This document shows positions 25,942 through 33,809 of a stretch of 64,000 bases of DNA, piece by piece. Under the pieces are notes generated by a model that was not told the DNA's origin, did no database searches, and saw only the letters and a program-made list of their open reading frames with translations. Position 1 is the first letter of the stretch; each line of letters starts with the position of its first letter. The position numbers were made by a program, and so were the translations under genes. This DNA comes from Chloranthus sessilifolius (Eukaryota; Streptophyta; Magnoliopsida; Chloranthales; Chloranthaceae), in the NCBI GenBank assembly GCA_021018995.1, contig CM037584.1:174114317-174178316 (forward strand). The letters run 5' to 3'.

Positions 25942-28900
25942 CATTTTAATATAATTGCAAAAACATGTTAGCACATCAGCTTTTCCAAGGTTGACATGCC
26001 TAACACCTGATGTTCGTGTGACCTTAGCATATGCTGTTGTGTCTTAGTTATGTAGGTCAAACTTTTAGATAATAATACTGTAAGGATTAACCGATCGAAA
26101 AAAAACACACTTCCCAGATTGCCTTCAACTAATAATAGAATTCAACATTCTTTTCTATTCAATACCATGTTTAATATCAACAGATTCAACACTAAGCAAG
26201 TTAAGATACATTGAGGTTTGAGCGTGACACCTACACATAGTGCACACTTTCAAAGATGCCTACGCATAGTGCAAATTTTCAAAAAAAATAAATAGCTCAA
26301 GCTCTCACCATGTACTCGAAGATAAAAAATAGCTCATAATTTTCCCTGACAATCTCCTTCAACTTAACGATGTTAGGGTGGTGTAATTTTTGAAGGGACT
26401 GCAAAAGGAAAACAGATAATTTCACATTAATGACGAACAAGGGACACCAAAACTAGCATCTGATCTTTAATAAAAATTGGTAAAGCATCCAATTCTTGCT
26501 GAGATATAACAGCATAAAGAGTCATATTCGACCATCAACGGAGTTACATAGAGCATACCTTGACTTCCCGCAAATTCATGCACTCTTCCCAAAAATAAAA
26601 TTTTCTCTTCATTTTCTTTACAGCAACCTATGATCGAAATGCATAGAATCACCTTCAAACCTTTGCTAAAAACGTAATATCAAAGATAGCTAAGCAGTTT
26701 CGAAAGATATGCCCATAAGATGAGAAATGCATGTCTTGAGAAAGTGGAATGCATTTATGTTTTTGAGAGGGAATCCGTCAAAATTTGGAATCGCATGGAA
26801 GTCTATATTTATTTTAAAAAGGAGTTGGAAAATGGTCGAGGCAAACATAAAGGAGGAAATTGCAAAAATTATCAACAAGTTTTGCAATGATAATCTCCAA
26901 TGAACAAATTATTTTTTCTTATCACATTAATACCATAATTTCATTAAACTTTAACGACGTTACAACAAATCAAAAGAGGCGCAACGAGATGCTTTGCCCA
27001 AAGACAAAAAAAACACAAAAAGAATGAGAAAAAGGAAAGCAAAAGCTAAAATAACAACGCTGACAAACAGGCAGAAAAGGGGAAAAGAGAAGAGAGGGGG
27101 GAGGGAAGGGAAGAGAAGTGAGGGCACAAGGAGAAGACCAAACAGTAAGGGGGTTGGATATGCTCCCACTCCAAAAGGATCTTTGTAGCTGTGGAGGTTT
27201 GAACACAATGGGGAAGCCAAACACCACCAACACTGATGCAAACATCAGGCCCTTCAAAGTTACCAGAGGTGCAAGAGCCATCGAAAAGATCATGCCTCAT
27301 GTGGCACTTTAAATGGGTATTTGGAGGCCCCGTGCGTGCATGTGCGCCATAATAGAAGATACTCATATGGGATAATGTGAATAGTTGGATTCATTTTCGA
27401 GCCACTTTGATCTTTTGATCATTATTTATCCACCGTTGGATTGCCAAGTTACTACATTTTCACCGTTGGATTGCCGCTTTACTACAGTTTCAGTGTTGGA
27501 TCACGAGTGGGCATCCCATAGCACGTTTGATGCATGTGGATTATTGATCGTATGGTGTACCATTGACTTTTTGTTCCATTCGTCATCATAGAATGTGTTT
27601 AGTTTCATTTTGATTACTTTTACTTTGAATTATTGGAATTATATTAGATGTGGCGCTAAAGTTACAACATGTGTTAGTAGTCCAATAGTGCTCCTTTAAC
27701 TAAAAAGGGACTCATAAGACATTTTCTAAAAGATTCCAGATTGTGAGCCGCATGAGAGATTGGAACGTGCATCAACTCCAAGTCGCATGAAAGATTGCAT
27801 CAATTCCAAGGAGATATCCAAGTCAATAGGAGTACTTTAGTCTTTCTGTCAAGTGAGTCTAATTACGTTAGGGTTAGAAAAGAGCATTTATATGGCTGCA
27901 AAAGGAGTTTTTTTTAAATGGTATGTGATTGAATATTGAATGAAAAGAGATTTTTCTTCTTCTTCATCCTTTTTTTTTAGATAACCGTGGTGTCCGGGCC
28001 AGCTTACGCGCACCTCGACTAATCCACGGGGCCCTGGAGCTAACGACCGGGTAATACTCCGGTGGCCCTACGGGGACTCGAACTGGCGACCTATGGGGAG
28101 CAAACCCACGGCCTTTACCAACTGAGCTAAGTGAGATTGAACATTGTTGTAAGGCCATTGATCTAAGTGGTAGTTTCTTTAAATTTCTTGTTCTTTGTGC
28201 ATTCAACTATTCTTCAAGTTCCATCAATTCTGAAAATACTTATTACTGAAAATCAAATCTTAAAACTATTTGATCCTTCTTCCATAACCTAGAACGAAAA
28301 CGAAAGATACTATCATTGGACGTCGTTCAATGCCCTAGACTAGTTGGACGCGAGATCTATCATTAGGGTCCTTGTTTCTAAATTTAGAAGGGACTGCATT
28401 GTGAGATTGAACATTAATCTGATCCAGACATAAATATTAGAATGCAATTCTTATTCTATGATGAAAGAATATTAGAGTGAAATTCTTTATTCTATTATGA
28501 AATTCAGAATGTTAACTCATATACTGTTTTATAGTTCAAATTATAACTTTTAATTTCAGCCATTACAATTAGGGTTTAGCGTTGTCCTCAGCATCAAACA
28601 CAGGTCTTCCATAATCAAATCTACCATGATTCTGAAGTTGCACACACAAAATTGGCCCAAGCACACAATCTAAAAGAAAAACTTGGTATTTGGAGACATG
28701 AGCCATGTTGAAACACCATCTAGGCCCTCTTATGTGGAGGTCGTGATCTGAAGATCTATGGTGCAAAAGATGGGCACGGAATCCAATCTCTACCATATGA
28801 CTCTTGGTTTTTAAACTCATCGAGTCGACTCGACTAGACCAAGTTCCGTGCTGATTCAGAAAATCGAACGAATTTGTCAACTCGACGAGTTGACTCAAGC

Positions 28901-30754
28901 CATAAAAAAAAGAGGATAGGTAGGGGTATTTTCATATTTTAAAGGGTAAAATGGTAAAAGTGTTAATATAAAAGCAAAATGATTGCTTTTTCATCCTCGC
29001 TAAGTCTCTTGCGAAAACCCTCTCTAGTCCGTGCAAACCCTAACTCTCTTGCAAGAAGAAGAAGAAGAAAAAGAAAAAGAAGAAAAAAGAACTTAGGAAA
29101 GGTACGCACCTTTTTGTCTTCTTCTTCTATCTCTTCTTCAAAGTAGGAAATGGCCTTTTTTTCTTTTAATTCTGAGCAAGGGATTGAGGAAGAGATTGAC
29201 CCCTGCGTTTTTTCTTCTATTTCCCTTATTCAGAGCAGAAAATGACCTTTTTTTTTAATTCTGAGCATAGGATAGAGAAAAGAGATCAGCCGCTGCACAT
29301 CTTTTCTTCTTATTCTTCTTCTTGTTTTTTTCTGCCATATATATATATATATATCTTCGGGTCAAAGCGAGTTTCCGATTTAACTCTACTAGGACGACTT
29401 CCGAGTCGAGTTGAGTTTTCGTGTTTTCAAACCATGATATGATTCAACGCAGTCAATTGTTGAATCAGATGATGGCCAATAACTGCATTGAATTATATGA
29501 TAGAGGGCACAACATTCTCCAATCTGTTGCTATTGCTTTATGGGGCCCAGCGCAACTTGGCTGGTAGAGATCAGCGAAAGTGGTACCCAAGTAAAGAGGG
29601 CTCGTTCTCGGTTAAGTCCTATTACAAACTACTATCTACCAGACCCTTGATCAGGTGGGTAGGGGTAGGGCTGTGGAAGGCACCCATCCCGGCTAAAATT
29701 AAGTTCTTTACGTGGACCATGTTCAAAGACCGGATTCTTACTCTCGATCAGCTCATTCGTCGGGGGAGAGATTTACAGAATTGTTGTGTTATGTGTCACA
29801 AAGAGGAGGAGTCATCTTATGTTACCATGGTGGCCCATGAAATATGGGGCCTTATTGTTCAATCCTTTGGTATGCTGTGGGTCATGCCGGCAACTCCCCT
29901 TTCTCATCTCCTGATGTGGGAGTCCGGCCTCGCCGATGGTAGCAGGTCCGAGTACTGGAAGGTCGCGCCGTATGCTGTATTCTGGTCCCTGTGGAGGGAA
30001 AGAAATCGCAGAATCTTCGATCAAGCTTGCCTACCGGTAGGGATGATCATGAAGCAGGTCCGTGATCTGATGTGGTGCTGGGTGGCTAAAGGGGAGGGCA
30101 CTGTTTTCGCGTGGGATCCGGGCTAAGTTCGGTATGGGGGGAGGGTGTCTTGTATTTTGCCACAGCGATTTTTTTGGTCGTGTTCTCCTGTACTGTGTTT
30201 TATCAGCATCTTGCTGCTATCAATATATCTCGTTTTTTACCGATCAAAAAAAAAAAAAAAAATTATATGATAGAGATCATGTTTTGTGCCAATATTTGTA
30301 CCAAAGATCTTTAGATCATGGACTTCAAATCAGCAGTCTTAGATGTTGTCTCAATTCGGGTAGGTCCTCAAATTACCAAGTCTTTCTTTTAACTTGCATG
30401 CAATGGCCAACTTTATGTGTGCAAGTAATGGCCCCCCTTAATCATAACTTGTGTTTTTTCATTAATTACGACAACAGTTTGAACCCTATGTACCTTATGC
30501 AAGTGGCACAAGAAAATTTCACATTTTATGTCCAATTACAAAGTAGCGTATGCCTTGATACGTTTCTTATAATGGAACCGTTACTTACAATCTCATTGCT
30601 TTCTACATTGAATGCCTGATACACATTTCCACAAGTCCCATCTCCAAGCTCTTTCATAACTTTGTATCTGCAAAGCAAAACACCTCACCTGAGGCAAATA
30701 AGAGAAAAATATGGAATCTGAGACGATTGCCCGGTACGCAACTCACCTTTCCAT
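2794..30754 (-). CDS. MHK: MHK-type protein kinase, 13 coding exons (C-terminus uncertain)
   Basis: CDK/MAK-related Ser/Thr kinase. Coding exons: 30754-30747, 30667-30589, 26627-26559, 26398-26309, 21093-20955, 20842-20740, 20610-20558, 19812-19746, 3864-3756, 3462-3397, 3278-3210, 3130-3070, 2939-2835. All introns are GT-AG and all phases agree, giving 339 codons plus one base. Visible motifs: glycine loop GDGTCGNV (residues 11-18), VAVKK with Lys33, HRDLKPEN with Asp125, DFG at 142-144, activation loop PPYTDY (153-158), WYRAPE, then [25 protein letters not shown] and SLWDFG. Arabidopsis MHK (At4g13020) is the closest protein I know, at about 444 residues. Here, reading on through the last donor ends at a TGA at 2794 after 13 more residues (352 in all); otherwise a last exon is missing or lies beyond position 1. 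Exon 1 carries only eight coding bases. The donor of exon 10 (ATG|GTTGTT) is weak. Confidence 0.9.
3530..3716 (+). mobile_element. tRNA-derived SINE (Au-like)
   Basis: Starts with a tRNA-like part: an A-box-like AAGCTGGTCAGGTAACTG and a B-box-like GAGCTTGAATCCC. It ends with GATTAGGCGGGTGCTC and GGCCCGGATACCC, which resembles the tail of the plant Au SINE family as I remember it. It lies in intron 9 of the kinase, 40 bases from exon 9, in antisense orientation. No clear target duplication. Confidence 0.65.
3865..4714. other. Start of kinase intron 8, unassigned
   Basis: Intron 8 (3865-19745, 15.9 kb) opens here, counted from its 3' side in gene sense. No element recognised in this first part. 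The frames at 4318-4716 match nothing I know. Confidence 0.4.
4715..6155 (+). mobile_element. RTE-type LINE, 5'-truncated and decayed
   Basis: Translated in broken frames, the stretch shows reverse transcriptase landmarks: [13 protein letters not shown] (about 4799-4837), LVMDKL, and the catalytic block FADDV (about 4898-4912). It ends with the RTE C-terminal pattern [14 protein letters not shown] and [11 protein letters not shown] (about 5860-5960), then the 3' end 'CACCAAATAGATGGAATGAGGC' and a short ATGATGATG tail near 6140. Many stops and frameshifts. It is interrupted by a MITE at 5297-5722. It is inserted antisense to the kinase gene in intron 8. Confidence 0.85.
5297..5722. mobile_element. 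MITE with 9-bp target duplication (Mutator-like) inside the LINE
   Basis: The same nine bases, TTCTATAAA, lie directly at both sides (5288-5296 and 5723-5731), and the RTE coding sequence resumes across the insertion. The inner ends pair: 'ATTTAAACACCAAAATGG' on the left faces the complement of 'ATTTAAACACCAAAACAG' on the right, and 'ATCTTACACCAT' follows in both. A 9-bp duplication is the hallmark of Mutator-like elements. 426 bp, no coding capacity. A partial relative lies at 55640-55775. Confidence 0.85.
6160..7140. other. Intron 8, unassigned
   Basis: Open frames at 6374-6610 (78 codons) and 6910-7140 (76 codons) match no family I recognise and have no splice partners. I see nothing else supportable. 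Confidence 0.4.
7141..8034 (+). mobile_element. RTE-type LINE, 3' part with ATG tail
   Basis: Begins in the RT domain ([16 protein letters not shown], about 7171-7225), continues with [20 protein letters not shown] and a [10 protein letters not shown] block (7600-7630), and ends in 'CCCAAATAGATGGAATAAGGC' followed by (ATG)n at about 8018-8036. The longest intact stretch is 88 codons (7391-7657); the rest is broken. Same family as 4715-6155, same orientation, separate insertion. The trinucleotide tail is typical of RTE elements. Confidence 0.85.
8511..8640. repeat. Short tandem repeat in the hAT 5' region
   Basis: About five degenerate units built on GTAGATCTACCTTA, a motif that is itself largely palindromic (TAGATCTA). 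Lies between the hAT left end and the transposase. Confidence 0.75.
8760..9115. repeat. Dispersed TATGGGTCACATAT motif cluster
   Basis: The block ATGGGTCACATATAAT recurs many times, on the plus strand up to about 9030 and as its complement (ATATGTGACCCAT) at about 9035-9100. So the cluster contains both direct and inverted copies inside the hAT 5' region. Confidence 0.75.
9171..9520. repeat. 30-bp tandem repeat (about 11 copies)
   Basis: The unit reads roughly TAATATCAAATAAA(T/C)ATTC followed by (A/T)AAATTA(A/T)AA. Copies step by 30 bases in exact register, with alternating variants (ATATCAAA or ATATGAAA; AAATATTC or AAACATTC) that suggest duplication of higher-order blocks of two or more units. 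Confidence 0.85.
9784..12885 (+). pseudogene. hAT transposase remnant (BED finger to dimerisation domain)
   Basis: The open frame from about 9784 to 10728 gives a BED-type zinc finger (CKLCGKK...[11 protein letters not shown], about 9808-9873), an acidic run of DE repeats near 10040-10080, and the start of the catalytic core ending in [16 protein letters not shown]. From 10728 to about 11470 the frame is broken many times. It recovers at 11750-12262 with the hAT dimerisation region ([17 protein letters not shown]), interrupted by one TGA at 11975-11977. A tail rich in Q, Y and acidic residues follows to about 12885. At least ten breaks make it non-functional. Typical plant hAT transposases are about 600-900 residues, which fits the span. 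Confidence 0.9.
13445..16560. other. Intron 8, mostly unassigned
   Basis: No recognisable gene. Contains a compound (GT)n(TA)n microsatellite at 15558-15642 and a very short RTE tail remnant at about 16126-16172, whose minus strand carries 'CCCTAAATAGATGGGATAAGG' next to ATGATG. The stretch 14600-15120 has a slightly higher GC content and may be a decayed retroelement, but I cannot name it. Confidence 0.45.
15558..15642. repeat. (GT)n(TA)n microsatellite
   Basis: About 13 GT units followed by about 30 TA units. Confidence 0.95.
16642..18098. mobile_element. Second TIR element nested in the first (9-bp duplication)
   Basis: Flanked by GAATAGCAG at 16633-16641 and 18099-18107, nine identical bases, so the host element's sequence reads straight through the insertion. 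Ends: TGTTGTCAAGGCG on the left; reading inward on the right, ATTACAAGGTAGGTAAGGCGG. Subterminal repeats of ATGGCG/CGCCAT type occur on both sides. It contains T-rich stretches and a third element at 17285-17658. No coding sequence. Confidence 0.85.
17285..17658. mobile_element. Third-level inverted-repeat MITE
   Basis: The block GAGTACCTTTAAATCCAC at 17285 returns inverted at the right end (about 17641-17658). Inside, 'AATCTTTGAGTTC', 'AAACCCATTGA' and 'TTTTTTATTTCA' also pair between arms. About 374 bp, placed within T-rich sequence of the element above. The open frame 17315-17638 spans this hairpin and is not a gene. Confidence 0.75.
18391..18868. repeat. Tandem duplication, two units of about 240 bp
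   Basis: The segment starting GTTGACTTGAACCAGATTTT at 18391 is repeated at 18632 (GTTGAATTGAACCAG) with few differences through 'ATCATAGTGTCATACACT'. Lies within the outer Mutator-like element, so it may be part of that element's structure. Confidence 0.9.
19171..19745. other. End of intron 8, unassigned
   Basis: No element recognised between the nested insertions and the donor of exon 8 at 19745. Low complexity only. Confidence 0.4.
19813..20557. other. Kinase intron 7, unassigned
   Basis: 745-bp intron between exons 7 and 8 with a short A-run at about 20510-20526. I see no mobile element. Confidence 0.5.
21557..21698. mobile_element. hAT MITE with perfect 8-bp target duplication
   Basis: CTCATGAG flanks the element on both sides (21549-21556 and 21699-21706). 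Ends: CATGGGCCAAAATCTC on the left, and CATGGATCAAAATTCC reading inward from the right. Both ends resemble the termini of the large hAT element at 8142-13436 (CATGGG..., CAAGGGTCAAAAT...), and the interior has the same CGATACGTATC-type palindromes. Most simply, a deletion derivative of that family. Lies in kinase intron 4. Confidence 0.88.
21707..22550. other. Kinase intron 4, unassigned part
   Basis: AT-rich intron sequence without a recognisable element or gene. Confidence 0.4.
22553..22720. mobile_element. Likely hAT MITE (GAAATTTCGG type)
   Basis: Left end CAAGGATCAAAATTTC pairs with the right end read inward, CTAGGATAAAAATTTCG. The interior is built of GAAACCGAAAC and ATTTCGGTTTCGG blocks. 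The ends resemble the right terminus of the hAT element at 8142-13436. No target duplication survives that I can see. Confidence 0.65.
22880..23420 (-). mobile_element. L1-type LINE, 3' end remnant
   Basis: On the minus strand the frame at about 23340-23400 gives AIWYERNDRIF, matching the W-x-ERN-x-RIF signature near the end of plant L1 ORF2 and the copy at 29506-30260. It is followed by a T/G-rich 3' untranslated stretch ending in 'TTTCCGATCAAAACAG' near 22890. Heavily decayed, in kinase intron 4 and in the same orientation as the gene. Confidence 0.7.
23757..23785. repeat. (GA)n microsatellite
   Basis: About 14 GA units followed by short GAT repeats. Confidence 0.9.
24030..24167. mobile_element. 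Possible short MITE
   Basis: ATTAGGTGACCAACCC on the left faces ATTAGGTGACTGGCC read inward from the right, about 135 bp apart. Flanking bases could be a TA or TAT duplication. Weakly supported. Confidence 0.45.
24787..24958 (+). mobile_element. RTE-type LINE tail with reversed trinucleotide run
   Basis: Matches the last 150 bases of the RTE copies: 'AGAAGGGATATGAAAGATTG', 'AGAAACAAGTGG', 'ACTCGCAAAGCCGACCC', 'CAAATAGATGGGATAAGGC'. The tail is ATGACG followed by (ATC)n at about 24927-24956, so the plus strand carries ATC units where the other plus-oriented copies carry ATG. Confidence 0.8.
24960..26308. other. Kinase intron 4, unassigned, with (AT)n tract
   Basis: (AT)n at 25903-25938. The stretch 25270-25880 has the feel of an LTR fragment (TATA-like run, then several overlapping frames on both strands), but I find no ends and no domain. 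No gene called. Confidence 0.4.
26628..27968. other. Kinase intron 2, first part
   Basis: About 26950-27300 read on the minus strand looks like another L1 3' region (pyrimidine-rich, ending near 'AACGACGTTACAACAAATC'), but no diagnostic motif is present. At 27435-27520 three imperfect copies of a unit with 'CACCGTTGGATTGCC' follow each other. No gene recognised. Confidence 0.4.
27969..28133 (-). mobile_element. tRNA-derived SINE with poly(A) tail
   Basis: On the minus strand: A box TAGCTCAGTTGGTAAAG, then a tRNA-like stem region, B box GTTCGAGTCCC, then a unique body ending 'GGCCCGGACACCACGGTTAT' and a run of eight A (plus-strand T run near 27970). The order and spacing of the boxes are those of an RNA polymerase III promoter. 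The end resembles the Au SINE group. In kinase intron 2, same orientation as the gene. Confidence 0.85.
29506..30126 (+). pseudogene. L1 ORF2 C-terminal fragment (zf-RVT region)
   Basis: An open frame runs through the inserted LINE to a stop at 30124-30126 and gives about 206 residues: [18 protein letters not shown], then [18 protein letters not shown], the zinc-binding C-x2-C region ([11 protein letters not shown]), and the closing block [14 protein letters not shown]. These are hallmarks of the end of plant L1 ORF2. RT and endonuclease domains are absent because of the 5' truncation, so the fragment cannot act. A short deletion just after the CxxC region removes part of the finger. Confidence 0.92.
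29506..30260 (+). mobile_element. L1-type LINE, 5'-truncated, with target duplication
   Basis: AATTATATGATAGAG occurs directly before (29491-29505) and directly after (30261-30275) the insert, a perfect 15-bp target duplication. The insert ends in a run of about 15 A. This is a textbook 5'-truncated L1 insertion, young enough for the duplication to be intact. It lies in kinase intron 2, antisense to the gene. Confidence 0.95.
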
Positions 30755-30851
30755 ATTGAAGTTGTACCAGTGACAAAAATAGTAATGCCTCACTGACTTT
30801 CTAATGAACTTTGTAAACAAGCCTCTAAACTGGCGTTGCAATGCCTTTTTG
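30755..30851 (-). promoter_or_regulatory. Kinase 5' untranslated sequence before the start codon
   Basis: Upstream of the ATG at 30752-30754 a possible acceptor (CTTACCAG, exon starting at 30851) follows a moderate pyrimidine stretch. The start codon was chosen because the family usually begins MERYK. The frame upstream stays open without a good ATG, so an N-terminal extension is not excluded. Confidence 0.5.
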
Positions 30852-31942
30852 CTGGTAAGTAGAGATTGCACGTAAACAGTAGCATGAAACACAAAATGGT
30901 GTTAAAAGCCCACTTTTCGTGATATGAGTAATCAAACATCACCCAGAAGATGATCGACATGCTTAACTGCAGCCTCTATAAGCTGCAATCAACTGCTATC
31001 ATGTATAAACGAGAAAAGTCTGCAGCGTGTATGGCAAAACTTCAGCTGGCGAAGTATCTAACTTAAGTTGAAGAAGTTCCCAAACTCTGATGAACTTATG
31101 CTCCATTTACTTTCAGGTGGTGCCCAGCTGTCAAAAACTGGGGCAATGGATCTGTAAATAAGGAAAAAAAAACCCTAATAAGTTGGGACTCCAATGAGAG
31201 AAGTTAATAATAATAATAATAATAAAGAAAAAATTAAAAAATATATATATTGGTGAATGATTCTAAGCATAAAAGATGATGCGCCTATAAGATCTTAGAT
31301 CTTAATAACTTATTGTGTCCATGTACTGAGAAACAAATGCATGTTATACAAGATAGCAGATATAATGTCCACTATCGTAAATAAGAAACATATATAAATC
31401 TAAATAAGGAAGAACACACAGTTTGTTTTCCTGATGGTAGCATATAGGATCCAACGACAAAAATGGATACAGAAATAACAAATTATTTATACCGTGCTGG
31501 ATCTACTAGATAAAGTACATTCCTTCTATCATAAATGGATGTGTTGATGGGTTAGGCCAGCCTGTTAGGCAGTCGGGCATGGCCAGTTAAGCTACTAATA
31601 GAGAACATTCCTTCAACTCCTTATCAGGCCCATGGGCCCATGCTGGAGCCAGTTAAGTTTTCATGCCCCTTTTCTAATTGGGGTTGGACCAAGCCAAGAG
31701 GGGCACTGAACCAAAATAAGCTTTGCTTTCACGGATACTCTAGACTAAAATTACCCCTACTTTATTTCTGATGTCTATACAGGTGGAACAAGGAGGTGAT
31801 GATGAGGATGTAACATATAGAGATCAGCTCAATCTACCGACATCAAAAGATAGCCAGGCCTACCAATGTCTGTTCAAGGTAGGTTTTCTATCAAAAGTAG
31901 GCATGCACTTTTGAAAGGGGCCTTGACATCTGTAGATGTCGG
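30852..31942. other. Likely leader intron, first part, unassigned
   Basis: No coding or mobile sequence recognised. A 55-codon open frame on the minus strand (30960-30790) overlaps the leader but looks accidental. An (AAT)n run lies near 31206-31225. Confidence 0.4.
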
Positions 31943-32033
31943 GCTTGGGCCTGTAGTACAATGGAAAGTTGACAATATTGCAACCTCAAGGTTGCAGGTT
32001 CGAGCCCAGCTTACCTATAAAAAAATAAATAAA
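31943..32033 (+). mobile_element. Very short tRNA-like SINE with long target duplication
   Basis: GACATCTGTAGATGTCGG (31925-31942) recurs with three changes directly after the insert (32034-32051). Between them is a 91-bp tRNA-like body with A-box-like CTGTAGTACAATGG and B box GGTTCGAGCCC, ending in an A-rich AAAAAATAAATAAA tail. The target site itself is palindromic. Confidence 0.75.
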
Positions 32034-32051
32034 GACATCTGCAGACGTCAG

Positions 32052-33049
32052 CTTTTGATAGGATTATGACTCTAAAAGGCAGACGGTTCTATCTCCTGAC
32101 AGTAATGCCCCATTAATCCTAATTTATATTATATAGTAAAGGGTATTTTAGACGACTCTAAAATGCACTACTCACCTTCTTCTTTCCCCTCCCTCTAATC
32201 GAGCAGACTCTTTTCTCGACGATGGCAGATTCGGATTTCCAGACCCTAATGGCAGATTCTAATCACTCTAATAGCATATTTTGATCATTAAATGCTAGTA
32301 GTTCAAGCCCTCACTTTAATTGATTAAGTAATAAATAAATAAAAATAATCACTTTAATCAGTGACAATCTAGTTGCAGCTTAGCTCTAATGGAGGACTCT
32401 AAACAGTAAACCCTAACAACCACCAACTTAGAAACCATAATTGGAAACTGCAAGGAATGGTGGTTAATCTCAAGCTCTTGCATTTTCTTAAAAGTGTGGC
32501 ATTTTTTTCTCTCCACCTTTCCTCCACCCATAGGTTTAGTTTAGCAAAATCAAAAAATCTCGTGATTTCTCAAAGATAACAAGAATCCCATGATTAGTTA
32601 AACAATATCTTATGAAATTTCAGAAATGCAACAATAAGCTCCGCAGGAGAGAGTCAGCAATGAAAATAATCTTTCACAAGTGAAGCTATAGATACCCAAG
32701 AATCAATCTTCAAATATATTTTGGCAAGAAATGCCAATTAATTCTCTAAAAAATAGATGAGAGTCTCGAAAACATGGAGCAATTAATTTCTACATATTTT
32801 AGAAAGAAGTTCAATTTTAATCAACATAATTTCTAAAATCCTGGTTACTCAAAAACTTAGAAATAAAAAATAAAAGAAATAATTAGAAAAAAATGGTTCT
32901 ATGCGTAACAAAAGACAATTTGATTAACAATCAAAATTATTCTCTATTAGGAAAAAAAAAGATTAGCAACTCCTAAGCTAATTAATAAATTGTGAAATAT
33001 AAAACAGATCAGAATGTTCATATCGTCAACCAAATCAAGGCACCAAAAG
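32052..33049. other. Leader intron, unassigned
   Basis: AT-rich sequence without recognised elements or genes. Confidence 0.4.
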
Positions 33050-33060
33050 TGCTTACATCA

Positions 33061-33312
33061 TCAACCCAGTAGGCAAAGGAGCAACAGAAAATGAGGGGGT
33101 TTCAACCAAGAATTTCAGCACAATTTGATATATTTTTGGATGGGGAGCTAAGCTGCTATAGTCTTTGTTTCTGGGATAGGGACTGTTTTCCTTGTTCCCA
33201 TGGTCTTCTTGTACATAGTATCTTGTTACTTTCTTTTCTTTCTTTCTGTACTTAAACATTATAGTGTATTCTTTTCATAAAATAACCTTCGCATATTAAT
33301 AAAAAAAAAAAA
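33061..33312 (+). mobile_element. L1-type LINE 3' UTR fragment with target duplication
   Basis: TGCTTACATCA (33050-33060) and TGCTTGCATCA (33313-33323) flank a 252-bp insert ending in about 12 A. The insert has the T-rich, CTTTCTTT-type 3' UTR usual for plant L1 elements and no coding domain. The duplication differs at one base. Confidence 0.75.
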
Positions 33313-33323
33313 TGCTTGCATCA

Positions 33324-33800
33324 ATCACCATATGATGTCAATTACAAATGGATTCTCCCAAGTAAGATATGAGAAGCACCCATGGAAACCACATCATATT
33401 GTATGGAGTCTTCCAATAACTTTCCAGCTGAAAGGTACAATTGGCAAGATAGCAGATTTTATAACTAATTTGTCCTTTCTTGAACCAATAATAAAGTTTA
33501 AATGGCTGAAAGTATTTATTCACCCTTGAGTGTTGAGCTAGTCCACCATCTCTTTAGATATCAAGTTCTTGCAATTTTTATCAATGTTGAATAACATTCC
33601 CATTATTAGTACAACAAGTAGAAAATATATTAATCCTCAATCGCTGAACCTTGATTAGTGAATATCTAACTCGCTTATTTGGAAAAAGTAATAATAATAA
33701 TAATAATAATAATTCTCCAATATCAGCAATGAATTGATTTATTCTTGAGACTTCTCACCAAAATAGATTTTATTCGCCTCCGCACTCATAGCAATTAAAA
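33324..33800. other. Leader intron, unassigned
   Basis: Contains an (AAT)n run at about 33689-33712. Nothing else supportable. Confidence 0.4.
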
Positions 33801-33809
33801 GGTGGTAGT

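Larger units (their letters stand above)
28627..30443. mobile_element. Foldback element split by an L1 insertion
   Basis: The left arm (about 28627-28800, with TTGCACACACAAAATTGGCCC and AAAGAAAAACTTGGTATTTGG) is the decayed inverse of the right arm (about 30261-30443, with complements of AAAGAAAGACTTGGTAATTTG and TTGCACACATAAAGTTGGCC). The same arms form the compact element at 34799-35221. The L1 at 29506-30260 interrupts the right arm. The central part (28800-29460) holds an unrelated GAGTCGACTCGAC-type stretch and may be a further insertion. Confidence 0.6.

Noticed and set aside
28076..28130. Possible tRNA gene on the minus strand
   Set aside because: A and B boxes are present, but the sequence continues into a SINE body with a poly(A) tail and does not close a tRNA acceptor stem.
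30790..30960. 55-codon frame on the minus strand just before the kinase start codon
   Set aside because: It overlaps a likely leader intron and acceptor, has no known domain and is AT-rich. Kept only as part of the possible upstream ORF.
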